Under the pieces are notes generated by a model that saw nothing but the letters and a program-made list of their open reading frames with translations, had not been told where the DNA came from and searched no databases. From Conchocele bisecta (Eukaryota; Mollusca; Bivalvia; Lucinida; Thyasiridae): 64,000 nt of DNA. The translations under genes were made by a program, and so were the position numbers. Within the stretch, counting starts at the first letter, position 1, and every line of letters starts with the position of its first letter. The stretch spans positions 4,342,160 to 4,406,159 of the forward strand of contig CM055275.1 in the NCBI GenBank assembly GCA_029237695.1, in the 5' to 3' direction. Below, piece after piece: positions 12,301 to 23,628 of the stretch.

Positions 12301-12308
12301 AACCCTAG

Positions 12309-12455
12309 GGTGTAGAAGGGGCCATGAGGCAGAGCCTAACACAAAAGAATCCTTTGATTTATACCGTGTGGCCCCTTATTCTATTCATTACAAGGGGCCA
12401 TCTCTTTGATCTAGAACAATGGAAATGGCCCCTTCTTCACTATTGGTGGGCATCT
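12309..12455. repeat. Dispersed repeat, aaggggccat type
   Basis: It contains ccttattctattcattacaa and ctttgatctagaacaatgga. A second copy lies at 50,229-50,393, and in both places it follows a CCGT-bearing element. Confidence 0.7.
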
Positions 12456-12469
12456 GTGCGTCCGTAAAA

Positions 12470-13690
12470 TTAACATCAGAGAAATATTGTTTTAACTTCT
12501 ATTTCCTTCATCTAAAATGCTTAATATTTCACACATGCTTTCCTGTAAGGCTCTACTACAAAGCTGTGCCAAATCCACGACCGTCCAACCCCCGCTCATC
12601 CCAAGGTCAAGGTCAAGGTCAAATACTTATTATCTTTACAAAACTTAACATCAGAGAAATATGTTATAACTTATATTTCCTTCATCTAAAATGCTTAATA
12701 TTTCACACGTGCATTCCTGTAAGGCTCTACTACCATGCTGTGTCAAATCCACGACCATCCAACCCCCGCTGATCCCATGGTCAAGGTCAAATACTTGGTC
12801 TCTTTACAAAACTTAACATCAGAGAAATAAGTTATAACTTCTATTTCCTTCATTGAAAATTCTTAATATTTCACTTGTGCATTCCTCTAAGGTTGTACTA
12901 TCATGCTGTGACAAATCTACGACGGTCCAACCCCCGCTGATCCCAAGGTCACATACTTAGTCTCTTTAGTGGGTGGCAGGTGGGAGCACGCGATGGGTAA
13001 TTTAACGATCGGGGTTCATCCTTACCGGAATCCCGACTGGAGACCTGGTTTGGCCCTCACATACATCTTTGGAATTTTGTATGTGACAGTTGAATCTGGT
13101 TATACCCCTTATGTGAGTATTACGATATTCGTAATCCTATTTTAGGGGAAGGGCCGCCAAGTGACTTGGTGTGGTATGGACCTGGCACCAGGTCGGGTTA
13201 TTCTAATTTCAGGGCTGAATATATTTGTTCTCGATGAAAATATACCGTTCTGATTTTGTGATTTTCACCCCAATGCAGCAGGTTAAAATGGGATCGAACC
13301 CGTTTGCCCGGCCTTGCATGACCTTAGCTGTTGGTAGGCCGTTAAACACTAATAAACAAAAAACAAACAAAACTTAGTCTCTTTACAAAACTTAACATCA
13401 GAGAAATATGTTATAACTTCTATTTCTTTCATCGAACATTCTTAATATTTCATGCATGCATTCCTGTAAGGCTCTACTATCATGCTGTGACAAATTCCCG
13501 CTGATATCGAGGTCAAGGTCACATACCTAGTCTCTTTACAAAACTTAACATCAGAGAAATCGGTTATAACTTCTATTTCCTTGCTCGGATCTGCTTCACA
13601 TTTTACACACGCATTGCTCCAATGGACCTCTACCACCCTGTGACAAATTCACATTCATGCCACACCCGCTAAGCCCAGAGTCAAGGTCAC
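12470..13690. repeat. ~180-bp tandem repeat interrupted by a SINE
   Basis: About five units share acttaacatcagagaaata, atttcacacgtgcattcctg and aacccccgctgatccca. A SINE-like element (12,968-13,375) splits the array. Confidence 0.8.
12968..13375 (+). mobile_element. SINE-like element, full-length reference copy
   Basis: Starts gtgggtggcaggtgggagca and contains the ctggagacctggtttggccc block, a B-box-like inverse sequence (gggatcgaacccg), and the tail taggccgttaaacactaata with (AAAC)n. The box suggests a tRNA-related origin, in reverse orientation. No protein is encoded. Confidence 0.75.
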
Positions 13691-13784
13691 AAGCCCACAC
13701 ACTTGGAAATTTTTACATATTTTAGGGGTACCTGGGCCCACGAAGGGGGTATTCTGTAAGCCTCGCTTACTGACCAATCTAGGT

Positions 13785-14245
13785 CTAAGACTAAAATGTT
13801 CGTAAGTGCAAAATTATGATAGCTGTAAATTTCACATTAACATTGTTTTCTTGTAAACAATTATTGCATTTACATTTATTGAGCATAGGCTGCATATGCA
13901 GCCTATGCTCAATACATGTAAATCCATCAATTGCAATTCCCAGATGATCCTAAATTTGCACTTACTAACATTTTAGTCGTACAATGTTTAGTGAAACGGA
14001 CCCTGATTTGGCCCTCAATTACGTCTTTGGCATTTTGTATGTGACAGTTGAATCTGGTGATACTGGTGAGTATTACGATTATTCATAATCCTATTTTAGG
14101 GGAAGGGGCCAAGTGACTTGGTGTGGTATGGACCTTGCACCAGGTCTGGTTATTCTAATTCCAGGGTTGAATATATGTTCTCTCGATGAAATTGTTTCGT
14201 TCTGATGTTGGGATTTCCTCCCAAATGCAGTAGGTTAAAACGGGA
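13785..14245. mobile_element. Family B MITE (copy 2) joined to a SINE-like element
   Basis: The MITE occupies about 13,785-14,002, is truncated at its left, and ends at the CTG of the SINE sequence ctgatttggccctca. The SINE body continues to about 14,245 and lacks its left part. Confidence 0.7.
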
Positions 14246-14249
14246 TCGA

Positions 14250-14456
14250 CACATCTTGGTATTTCAAGGAGACAATTCTAATGAAATGCCAAGACATGTT
14301 TTCATTTCGAAGCAAACTATTCAATAATTGCCGTCTGTTGATGTGAAAACGCTAGTGTAATTATATTTTACCCAATTCAAATTTTGAAATACCCAATTGC
14401 TTCAGAAATGATGGAGTGACAATACTCAATTACTAATTCCTTATCTGGAGCCCTGC
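14250..14456. mobile_element. Family F fragment
   Basis: Right half of family F, ending ccttatctggagccctg. Confidence 0.6.
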
Positions 14457-14498
14457 CATATGCTTCGGACGCAATGGCCTTGTTCAAGGGGAGGTACT

Positions 14499-14668
14499 CA
14501 GAGCTCCAGTTAACGTGCGTAATTTGGAGGTAAATTTCTTATTTCTCCATCAAAAATGGCAAATTGGGAGTGCTTTAGAATCGTCTCAATGAGCACTCCC
14601 AACTTGCCATTTTTGATGAAGAAATAACAAAATTTCACCCAAGTTGGTAAAATTATCTGGAGCCCTGG
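14499..14668. mobile_element. Family G foldback element
   Basis: Starts agagctccagttaacgtgcg and has palindromic arms around caaaaatggcaaattgggag. A second copy is at 46,974-47,160. Confidence 0.7.
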
Positions 14669-15439
14669 TCTCCTTTGTCAACCTTTGGCGCATCACTGTC
14701 TGAACATTTTCACTGAAGTCTGTTAGATGAGAATATAATTTGCTATTGATATGATAATCTAACCCCTTACAAATGTTGAGCATTTAAACACCGTGACCTA
14801 TCAGCAATGTACAATATGTAACCCAATGAGGAGGTCATTCTGTCGACATTGAGTTTTGTTGTTGATAATTTGACATAATATGTAAAGATCTATACAAATG
14901 TGTTACCGTAATAACCATACATATTCGCACACAATTATTTAGGAAACACATATAAATATAAGGTTCGACAATGTCGAGCCGTGGGTAAACGTTTTCCATG
15001 GCACGAGGGAACTGTTTGAACCCCAAGGCCATAGTTTCCGGCTGCATATTATAGTGTAATTTGAGCATATAAATAATTATATGTTACGGGGCCGCAGTAC
15101 ATGTCACGTGATGCAGCCACATCAAATTCAAAATTTCAGTGCGACTGTTGGGAACTGGTCTGGTGACGTAATGGCGCATTCTAGTCTAGTAAAGTCATGA
15201 GACACATGCATTACATAGGTGTTGGCTTGGCCCCGGAATGAGCATTGTCAAACAGCACATGCTGTACGTTTGAACACGGCTGTGAGCGGTGTCAAACAAC
15301 AGGAGTCATGTATAAATATCTGGTTTCCCACAACTCTGGTTGTCCCAATGTGTAGGGTCAGTATGATTATACTGGTATATCACTTTAACAATATATTTGG
15401 ATGCCATTATGCCACCGGGTTTCGAAGAAACGGGTGGCA

Positions 15440-15835
15440 TATAGTGTTTGGACCGTCCGTCCGTCCGTCCGTCCGTCGTCCGTCCGTCCGTCCGTCCGTC
15501 CGTCCGTCCGTCCGTCCGTCCGTCCGTCCGTCCGTCCGTCCGTCCTGTCCGTCCGTCCTGTCCGTCCGTCTGTCTTGTCCGTCCGTCCGTCCGTCCGTCC
15601 GTCCGTCCGTCCGTCCGGGCACACATTAGGGTACTTATGTGGCTAGCCCCACAGGGTTATGGACTTGTTAAAGGATAGGGTTGGTTATAATTAGCCACCT
15701 AAAAAATCCTTTTATGTGGCTAAAAATCGTTTTATGTGGCTAATATTTAACATGTGATAAGCCACATAAGTATCCATTTGTAAGAACGTCCGTCCGTCCG
15801 TCCGTCCGTCCGTCCGTCCGTCCGTCACACTTTTC
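15440..15835. repeat. Family N element with long (CCGT)n arrays
   Basis: About 160 bp of CCGT (15,453-15,616) is followed by the family N body and a further CCGT run. The array opens frames of Arg-Pro-Ser type in several phases; none is a gene. Confidence 0.85.
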
Positions 15836-16059
15836 GGTTAACCACTTTGTCACAGTTTCTCAAATATGCTGCAGGTGGCATCCGCGTTCGACAGACGCAT
15901 TTCTTGTTTGTTTTGGGAAACAACTATTCCCAAAATAAATTGTGTCCGAATATTTATGGCTATTACGATAACGTTTCATGTTATTTGAAATTAAATATGT
16001 ACATTAATTGGCTGTTCTAAATGTATAACTTTAAAAGAAATACTGTTCTATAAGTGTTT

Positions 16060-16276
16060 AACCCATTACGTTCAGAATACACCTTTAAGGGCATGAATTA
16101 AATATTTTATTTTTGTTATTTCTCAATGAAAGTATATGTTGTGACCACTCATTTGAACCGTCTCGACAAGACGGTTCAAATGGTGGTCACCACATATACT
16201 TCTAAGGACATCTAGAGAAATTATTCATGATTTTCCACGAGCAAAATGGCGTATCCCCAGCATGAGATGGGTTAAA
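16060..16276. mobile_element. Family H foldback MITE, TTAACCCAT ends
   Basis: Ends TTAACCCATTACGTTC and GCATGAGATGGGTTAA. The centre pairs atttgaaccgtctcgacaag with its inverse. Related hairpins are at 2,840, 19,975 and 27,257. Confidence 0.75.
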
Positions 16277-16468
16277 AAATTATTTGGGTCAGTTGCATCG
16301 CGAAAATACCTATTTATCGGGTAATAGTTACTGTACAAGTACCGTATATTTTAGGGTCATTTCTTTAGTGCCAGGTGTTGGTAGTTATGTAAGCCATCAA
16401 GTGTAGTTGGATTAAATAGTAGTTGTATGTAGTTGGATTAAATAGTCTCAAATACCTATTTAGTATTA

Positions 16469-16975
16469 AAGGTACATGCCCACTCAGTAGGCACAAAATG
16501 TTCTTTATATCAGAGACATCATCTGACACATTTTCTGGCAAAATAAACAACATTCACCATTACCCCATGTATTGATTGGCATTATTATACATTTTATATC
16601 AGATGTAAATTTCCACACTGTTATCAAGTGCGATAACCGTGTTTCCATAAAATGTTAACGGACTACTATTTATTATCTGTATTTATTTTTTGATGTGCAA
16701 TGATCATACTTTATAATCTGTCGAAAATATTATTTTTTCAGGTGACACATTTAATTAGTATAAATAATTAAAAAATGTCCTGCCTCATTTGCATATGAAA
16801 ATAGCCTGATACCACCGCGCGTCACTATCAGTAAAATATATATTATGATACTAGATTGTACTGTATAGCGGTCACTCATAATTTTTAGAACTGGTGAATA
16901 GTGACACAATTATACACTTACTTAATTCCTAATAAGAACAGTTTGTGCCTACTGAGTGGGCACGTATCTTTAAGC
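16469..16975. mobile_element. Family E inverted-repeat element
   Basis: Ends gcccactcagtaggcacaaa and gtgcctactgagtgggcac. A second near-complete copy is at 34,584-35,070, and a right-hand part at 26,920-27,243. Confidence 0.8.
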
Positions 16976-17374
16976 TCCAAATACATCACATTCCAATATC
17001 TAATGAGGCAAATTGTAATTTGTTGGCTAATATGTATTGAAAATTGTTGGCAAATATATTGAAAATTATTGTAATTTCACTGTTTTATATACTTTATATA
17101 AACACATTTAGTGATTGGTGAGCTGTTACTATTATAGGATGAGGATAAACTGGTTCAAATTTGAATTACAGGTAATCCTTCAAAATGGACAAGAAACTTC
17201 AATTGCTGGCAGTTAACAGAATTTGATTCAATTCAGCTTATATTTAAATGTGGGAATTGGCTCGAACACCTTCCATACCCAGTTAACAGAAACAATGATT
17301 CTGCACTAAATCTTCACAAAATAATACTATAGGCCAGAACTAAACACACAACCTCCATGTCATGGCAACATTCT

Positions 17375-17617
17375 TAACCCTTTCACCCCTAAGTAACTGG
17401 AACGGATTTGTATATGTCAATTTGCAACCAATCCAAATATCACAAAAGGATTTTCAGACTAGTCCATTTCTGAAAAGGTGGTGTTTTTGTTCTCAAAAAT
17501 ATGAAAATTACTTGCAAAAAGTGCAGCTCCTGATGAGACGGCTCGTTACGAGCCGTCTCATCTGGATCTACACTTTTTGCCAATACCAATATGTATGCAG
17601 GTGTTGAAAGGGTTAAA
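17375..17617. mobile_element. Family D foldback MITE
   Basis: Left end TTAACCCTTTCACCCCTAAG, right end TGTTGAAAGGGTTAA, centre gacggctcgttacgagccgtc. TTAA at both ends fits piggyBac-type insertion. Related copies are at 24,285-24,510 and 53,720-53,960. Confidence 0.8.
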
Positions 17618-18359
17618 CTATTGTAGCTATTGTGTTCATAATCAAGATTTTCTATTCAAAATATGCTTAGTAATAACAATTATTGGATAATACAATTAAT
17701 AACAAAGATCAAGTTTAAATCATATAAAGGTATAATATTTACATATGACCCTCATATATTTACATATGACCCTCACAATTGTCAACTAATGGTGTGAACT
17801 TTGAGACAGTATCAACATCCAGGATAACAAACAGGTGGCTATCATGGAAATTATTGTTAAAGGTGTTGGCAAACTGATTGTTTGTTGATTATCAGCTGTT
17901 TACTGATTGCAATCAGTGTGCCTACACCTGTAACAATAATAGCCGTTAGCTTGTTTGACACTGTTGATCATTATCAATCGCTGAACATGACAGAAGCTGT
18001 AGTAGGGATAAGGAAATGGTAGTTTACCTTTAGCTAAAGGTGTCTGCAAAACAATTATCATTATCTATTAGTCCTAATGGTGCTCCTCTATTTTAATTTA
18101 GGATGTTTTCCTCAGCTGTACTGACATATGACACAACTTACATTTGTTTGGCAATCAAGTGAAGAATCAACAATACTCTGGCAGAAAAACAATTTGGATA
18201 TCAGATACAATGTTGTTGTATTAAATGAACTGGTATTGGCGATCTTTCGTCATTGTAACTTTTTGCACGAACCGTAAATGTGCTGTTAAATCTGATTGTG
18301 TAATATCTTAACTAAACCTGAATTAACAGATTGTATCAGAAGCTTGTAAGGTCAACAAA

Positions 18360-19674
18360 ATGTCATTCAGGAAGCCTAACAATATTGAAAACTTGTGGAA
18401 GAATATTGAACTACCGAAGCCAAAACCATGTATTGGTAAACCGAAACTGACAATCAATGAACCAAATGGACCAGTTTCGAATCCACTTTATGGAGTAACT
18501 GAAGTCATAAATCACTCTGTGAAAGATTCAAATGGGAATTCTACAGATATGGAACAAACTGGAAGTACAATCGACAGAGGGTACATAACATCAAGTATAG
18601 ATTCGTATGGAGATCAGTTTGAGCATGAGGCTGATGGAGAAGACATAGACGATGCAGAGGTAGAGATAATCAACATAAATAATCGAGTTTCCCGGGAGTT
18701 CAGTTTATCCCGGTATGACGTGGCCGTGCATCAGTTTCTCAACGTCAGAACAGCGGCACTCAGCAGGGTTATTCCGATTCAGATGGGCAGTCACCAGTAG
18801 AGGACTTTGTAGAGTTTGAAAATGAAAACGTTTTTCTTCCCAGGGAGAGAACTGACCATGGATCTGGTCATGTGATCTGTAGCTGTGACGATTGTGTAAA
18901 CCAGAAAGAGGCTGTAGACTGTCACTGTGAAAATTGTCTTTCAGCAAGGGGAGTAACTGATGTTGAACTTACTCACCAGCCAAGGGAGGTAATTTGTGAC
19001 TGTGAAGATTGTGCCAATCACTCTGGCGACTCGTATACTTGCGAGTGTGAGAATTGTTTACGGACGTACAAAGATTACGACAAACCGATAAATAATAACG
19101 TTCCGGGAGATGTGTGTAAATGCAAAAATTGTCTAGGACACAAGTCACAGACATCCGAGGTTTCTTCTTGCGAGAAATGTTGCGAAGAGGTTCGACTATC
19201 TGATAGCAGTACGCCAGACGTTGTTGGAAGGTCAAATGGTAACGTTGAAAGGTCATCGCCACGTGACTATGTGAACTTTGACCTTCCAAGCATATCTGAG
19301 CATGAAGACTCGGTCGATTGCGAACACTGCAGTGATCTGCATACTTCAAGGTCAGATAACTCTGCTCATTCTTTTTATGAAAAGGGAAGTAATTCTAGTC
19401 ACCCATCAACAAATGTCGGCTTTGAAATGCAATATGAATCGGAGTCGGAAAACGATGAAGTTTTAGACATCAGTAATTTGTGTGAACATTGCGACGATGG
19501 GCATAGTTTAGATGGTGGGTGTGCAATAAATATCTTGAACAATCATGACAATTGCGATGGCAGTAGTCTAGTGCTTGAAAATGTCACAGCAGACAGATGC
19601 GTGTGCAAAACATCTCTGAAACTACCGAGCAGACATCATGATGTACAGTCTCCAGTTTATGTTGACATAAATAG
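18360..19674 (+). CDS. Myo5: Myosin V gene, large cysteine-repeat exon (frameshifted as read)
   Basis: This exon joins in phase to the coiled-coil exon at 21,004: it ends with two bases of an Arg codon before a consensus donor (AG|gtgagt). The ATG at 18,360 has A at -3. The frame is open back to 18,327, so an internal exon with an acceptor at 18,327-18,329 (aattaacag) is also possible. The first part is hydrophilic and acidic. It is open to a TAG at 18,798, but from about 18,719 on the protein-like reading moves to another frame, which runs to the donor. One missing base between 18,719 and 18,797 would join them into about 438 codons. The second frame has five CxCxxC motifs (18,878, 18,920, 18,995, 19,040, 19,115), then looser Cys pairs (CEKCC, CEHC twice). 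I recognise no known domain. Membership in the myosin gene rests on the donor, phase and strand; a separate gene is less likely. Confidence 0.6.
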
Positions 19675-19682
19675 GTGAGTAC

Positions 19683-20348
19683 ATTGGAACCCCTCTAAAC
19701 TGGACACTGAGAAAACACGTTATCTCAATTTTTATGAATTTCTTGGTCATTTATCTCGGGTGATAATGTCTGTTCGTGATCGCATAGCACACAACTATGG
19801 CTCAGAATGGTAAAAAAACATCTCTATGCCAGACACCCTGGGGACCTCCCCAGGGTGTCTGGCATAGAGATGGGTTTTTTACCATTCTGAGCATAGAGCT
19901 CTTTCACTGTAGTCTTGGTTCAGAAGAACTAAGATTTTCCTTATGAAAATCACAATCATTTTTCACTACTTATTTCAGATTGAAAGTATTTGTTTTGACC
20001 ACTCATTTGAACCGTCTTGTTAAGTGGTCACAACATGTGTACTTTTTTTGCATAATTAACAGAAATGTTTATATTTTTCTGTATGAAAAAATATGCATTC
20101 TCTGGCTTAACCCTTAGACCGCTACTCACCACAATTGTCGTCGGCTGTTGCTTTTATATCTTGCCTTATTTCTCAATAAAACATGGTTTGACAGCACTTC
20201 AGAATCATTGAAATGATTCTGAAGTGCTGTCAAAGCATGTTGTAAATTATTCTAAAGTGCTGTCAAAGCATGTTTTTTATGATAAAAATGGAAAATATAA
20301 GATCAACAGCAGACAACAACAAAAATAAGATAGCAGTCTAAGGGTTAA
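19683..20348. repeat. Foldback repeats in the first myosin intron
   Basis: A palindrome at about 19,795-19,905 (cagacaccctggggacctcc / inverse) is followed by a family H fragment at 19,975-20,095 and a full family C MITE with TTAACCC ends at 20,107-20,348. Confidence 0.75.
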
Positions 20349-20424
20349 TTGGATTATACATAGTGTATTTGTTATTTGCATATTATGCATATTATATGAT
20401 TTCTGTATGATGACAACATATTTG

Positions 20425-20830
20425 TGACTGTGACTGAAGAAATAGGGCTCATGGGTTTTGCGACCAGTGAAGATCCAGATCCACATGGTCTGATGGATCT
20501 TCACCGTTCGATAGTCCATCAATGAAACATGCTGTCGTGTTTCTAACAAGGAATATAGGTTACAGGAGTGTGCTATTGGATCAGGAGCTGTACAGGTTGC
20601 AAATACCATAAGCCCCATTTCTCCAGTTGCAGCCATTTTTTTTTGTGAAATCAGTACTATGAGTTATTGCTTGGGTTATTTTTATTGCATTTTAAAGCTA
20701 TTTGTAGGTATTGACGGGATAAATGGAATAGTAGGTTAGTGCCGTGAATGGCAGAGCCTCGCCCATCCCGTTTCCTAAGCCTTGCCAAGATATTTTTTCC
20801 CATTCACGGCACTAACCTACTATTCTCTAT
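20425..20830. repeat. Family M copy and a palindrome
   Basis: Family M at 20,425-20,640. A palindrome at 20,728-20,825 pairs atagtaggttagtgccgtga with tcacggcactaacctactat; a fragment recurs at 26,874-26,920. Confidence 0.65.
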
Positions 20831-21003
20831 TTCTCCTGTCATAGCCACAAACGAGGAGGCTAAAAATAGATTTTTTTTTTTAAATATTATTTTATTTGTC
20901 AACCGGTTTTCAAAATCTAACTTTTGTTTTCTTAATTACATCATTTTCAAGCTATCTCGCCAGGTTTCGGAGTCAATTTCCAATTTTTTTCGTTATATTA
21001 CAG

Positions 21004-21124
21004 ACTGCTGGAGGACCAACTACAGAGGTCTGAGGTTGAGCTGAAGCAGAAAGACGCTGACCACACCAAACTGATTACCGAGCTTCGGAAGGAAAATGAC
21101 AAACAGCAGAAAATCATCACACAG
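21004..21124 (+). CDS. Myo5: Myosin V exon, distal coiled coil
   Basis: The exon lies between acceptor ...ttatattacag and donor gtaatt and is 121 nt long (1 + 40 codons). It completes the split Arg codon of the previous exon and encodes LLEDQLQRSEVELKQKDADH, then a stretch ending LRKENDKQQKIITQ. Leu spacing and high charge are typical of a coiled coil. The end matches the segment of animal myosin Va just before the NLxLxPEA motif, which is where the next exon begins. It contributes to dimerisation of the heavy chain. The following intron is 11.2 kb and full of foldback elements. I see no further exon in it, and none is needed because the protein reads continuously. Confidence 0.85.
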
Positions 21125-21313
21125 GTAATTTGTGGGGCGAACAAACAACTGTCTTGCTTCGTTAGCTTTTAAATGGTGGGTGGTCCGGTCCATACAATCT
21201 TTGGACTTATGGCCGCCAGCAACTGACCCAGCAGCAGCAACTGTTTTTTCTTGGGTCGCCGGCTGAGGGTATTACGGCATACGCAGGAAATGTAGTCTGA
21301 TCTGATACACCTG

Positions 21314-21558
21314 TAGCCTAATAATTTTATGATAAATTTATTAATTTTTATTATACTGAATTTATTACATTATCACAGCCATTTTGGCTGTGATAATGTA
21401 ATAAATTCAGTATAATAATTCTGCATACTTTTAATCATCAAATATATGCAGTCGTTAAGTTCTATATGACATAATGCATTTCGGGAAAAATAAATAATTT
21501 CTCCCTCAAAGTATACTTTGCTAGAAAGTATACTTTGCAATGTTGATGAAATCGGCTA
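21314..21558. mobile_element. Family A foldback MITE (copy 4)
   Basis: Lies 189 bp downstream of a myosin donor, flanked by CCTG and CAGG. The left arm lacks the AAAGTATAC segment. Confidence 0.8.
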
Positions 21559-21741
21559 CAGGTCCTCCACAATGTCGGATGATGCGATTATTGTGTAGGT
21601 AGTCAGACTGGTCCGAGTCTACCGCTGGTCACAAATTCCGTAAGGACCTTAATGTCAGCTGACGACTGAAATTATGTAGTGGTGGTGGTGTACTGTCTTT
21701 TGTGTGTACATGTATCAGGGGCTTTACGCTTTCATCCCTGA

Positions 21742-21801
21742 ATATTCGCTTGGATGCTTCAATGTTGATGAAATAGGCTACTGAAGCATCCAAGCGAATA
21801 T
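21742..21801. repeat. 20-bp hairpin with a family A end in its loop
   Basis: Perfect 20-bp arms (21,742-21,761 and 21,782-21,801) flank a 20-bp loop that equals the terminal bases of family A (atgttgatgaaataggctac). Confidence 0.85.
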
Positions 21802-21821
21802 GTCAATACGGACCTTATCTG

Positions 21822-22125
21822 TAGCCTATTTCATCAACATTGCAAAGTATACTTTACTAGCAAAGTATACTTTGAGGGAGTAATCATTTATTTTTCCCGA
21901 AATGCATTATTTCATATAGAACTTAACAACTGCATATATTTGATGATTAAAAGTATGCAGAATTATTATACTGAATTTATTACATTATCACAGCCAAAAT
22001 GGCTGTGATAATGTAATAAATTCAGTATAATAAAAATTAATAAATTTATCCTAAAATTGAAAATTTCTCCCTCAAAGTATACTTTGCTAGGAAAGTATAC
22101 TTTGCAATGTTGGTGAAATAGGCTT
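21822..22125. mobile_element. Family A foldback MITE (copy 5)
   Basis: Full-length copy 20 bp after the hairpin above, flanked by CTG and CAG. A fragment of the central hairpin lies at 22,185-22,300. From 22,300 to 23,300 I see nothing I can name. Confidence 0.85.
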
Positions 22126-23315
22126 CAGAGCTATTGATCAAACTGCGCAGATGCACCGGATGGTCATATATTAGCCACTTTGGCCACTAGCCATTTTGGC
22201 TGTGATAATGTAATAAAATTCAGTATAATAATTATCCATAAGTTTAATCATCAAATATATTTCATGATTAAAAGTATACAGAGTTATTACAGTGGATATA
22301 CCTAGGTTCTGAATAATAAGCCTTCGCTGGCCAGTTACTAGAGCTATACGCATATACAAACGATTATTCAAAACTTTTTAAAACAATACACTTATCGTAA
22401 AAGTGCTGTGAAACCAGATTTATCTAAAAGTCGCACTTGTTTCCATGTCGTCCATCTTGTTAACGTATCGTATCATCCAGGCGCTTGTAGAAAATAGACT
22501 GTGACCTCAGAGTCTGGATTTTTTTTTGTTGGGTTATACTCATCCTGTATTGCGGCGCACCATCGGGTCAGTGTAAAAAATTGTTACCTAAATTATCAGA
22601 GGAGTGTACAGTAAACAATTTTCCACCATTTCCTTTGCCAGTTATAAATGACAATAATATTATCACAAGGCTAATAATCATAATGCAAGATGCATTCAGA
22701 TCACGTTTAATTTTCAGTTGTGGTACATGCTATTTTACCATATTCATTATGGTGCACACTACAGGCGGGATTTATACCAACAACAAGATTATAACAATCT
22801 ACAAACTGTTGCATATTATTCTGAGCATTTTTATAATCAACAGAACAATAAATTCTACTAAAAACACAGAGTTTATATCTACATCTGTGTTATCAAATGT
22901 AATTCTGTGTTAGTTTTTTATTGTTTTTCATATAAGACCCCCCAGTATAATGAGAAGGTATATTCTGGTAATTTGATAGCTACCAGTCTGTGTTCACATG
23001 ACATCGACTTCTCAAAATGGCTAAAGAATTAAGTGACGCAGACTGACAGAATCATGCTTTGTAAATCTTTTTGAATAATGATGTTTATGAGTGGACAAAA
23101 GTGGGAATAGCTGAAATACAACATTGTGAAGGTATTCTAACAAATTTGATTACAACCTTACATGACTAAGGGCGATGTGGAACATTTTTCTCCATTTGAC
23201 AGATAGGTGTCTTCTGAAAAAAATGTCCGCGAAACTGACAGTGAATTTTTCTGTGATCGACAAATGTGGTTTACGAAAATTCCCGATGCGGGAGTTATCC
23301 CGACAAATGGTTACG

Positions 23316-23482
23316 CTACTGTATACTGAATGTATTACATTATCACAGCCAAATTGGCTGTGATAATGTAATAAATTCAGTATAATAAAAATTAATAAAT
23401 TTATCATAAAATTGAAAATTTCTCCCTCAAAGTATACTTTGCTAGTAAAGTATACTTTGCAATGTTGATGAAATAGGCTACA
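23316..23482. mobile_element. Family A MITE, right half
   Basis: Starts at the central palindrome and ends gatgaaataggcta followed by CAG. The left arm is missing. Confidence 0.8.
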
Positions 23483-23628
23483 GATTAGAATATAATCTGT
23501 TTTCACTGACTGAATGGCAGACTGTGTCGATGCGCAGATTGATATGGAGCTATATTGGTTGCACTTATCATACTGTAACTTTTCTAAGCACGGGGTGTAG
23601 TTACTGTTGCCCTTTCTGATTCATTTCT

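Larger units (their letters stand above)
1..18326. other. Gene-free or intronic region made of repeats
   Basis: I find no exon, tRNA or rRNA here. Open frames are short and lie in repeats. The region is a mosaic of foldback MITEs, SINE-like elements and tandem repeats, listed separately; stretches between listed entries (for example 4,400-5,100, 7,650-8,360 and 14,670-15,400) show nothing I can name. If the exon at 18,360 is internal, this is part of a very long myosin V intron; if that exon is an alternative first exon, it may be promoter-side DNA. Confidence 0.6.

Noticed and set aside
13290..13325. tRNA gene suggested by a B-box-like sequence in SINE copies
   Set aside because: No cloverleaf can be drawn. 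The box is part of a dispersed element found many times.
15219..15678. Several overlapping open frames of Arg-Pro-Ser-Val or Asp-Gly-Arg-Thr repeats
   Set aside because: They are translations of a (CCGT)n array in different frames and strands.
18768..18843. A 76-bp intron (gttatt ... tttttcttcccag) to explain the frame change in the cysteine exon
   Set aside because: The tract is attractive, but the length shifts to the wrong frame and would remove plausible coding sequence.
22581..22913. A 110-codon open frame
   Set aside because: AT-rich, with no recognisable motif, splice signals or codon pattern; treated as chance.
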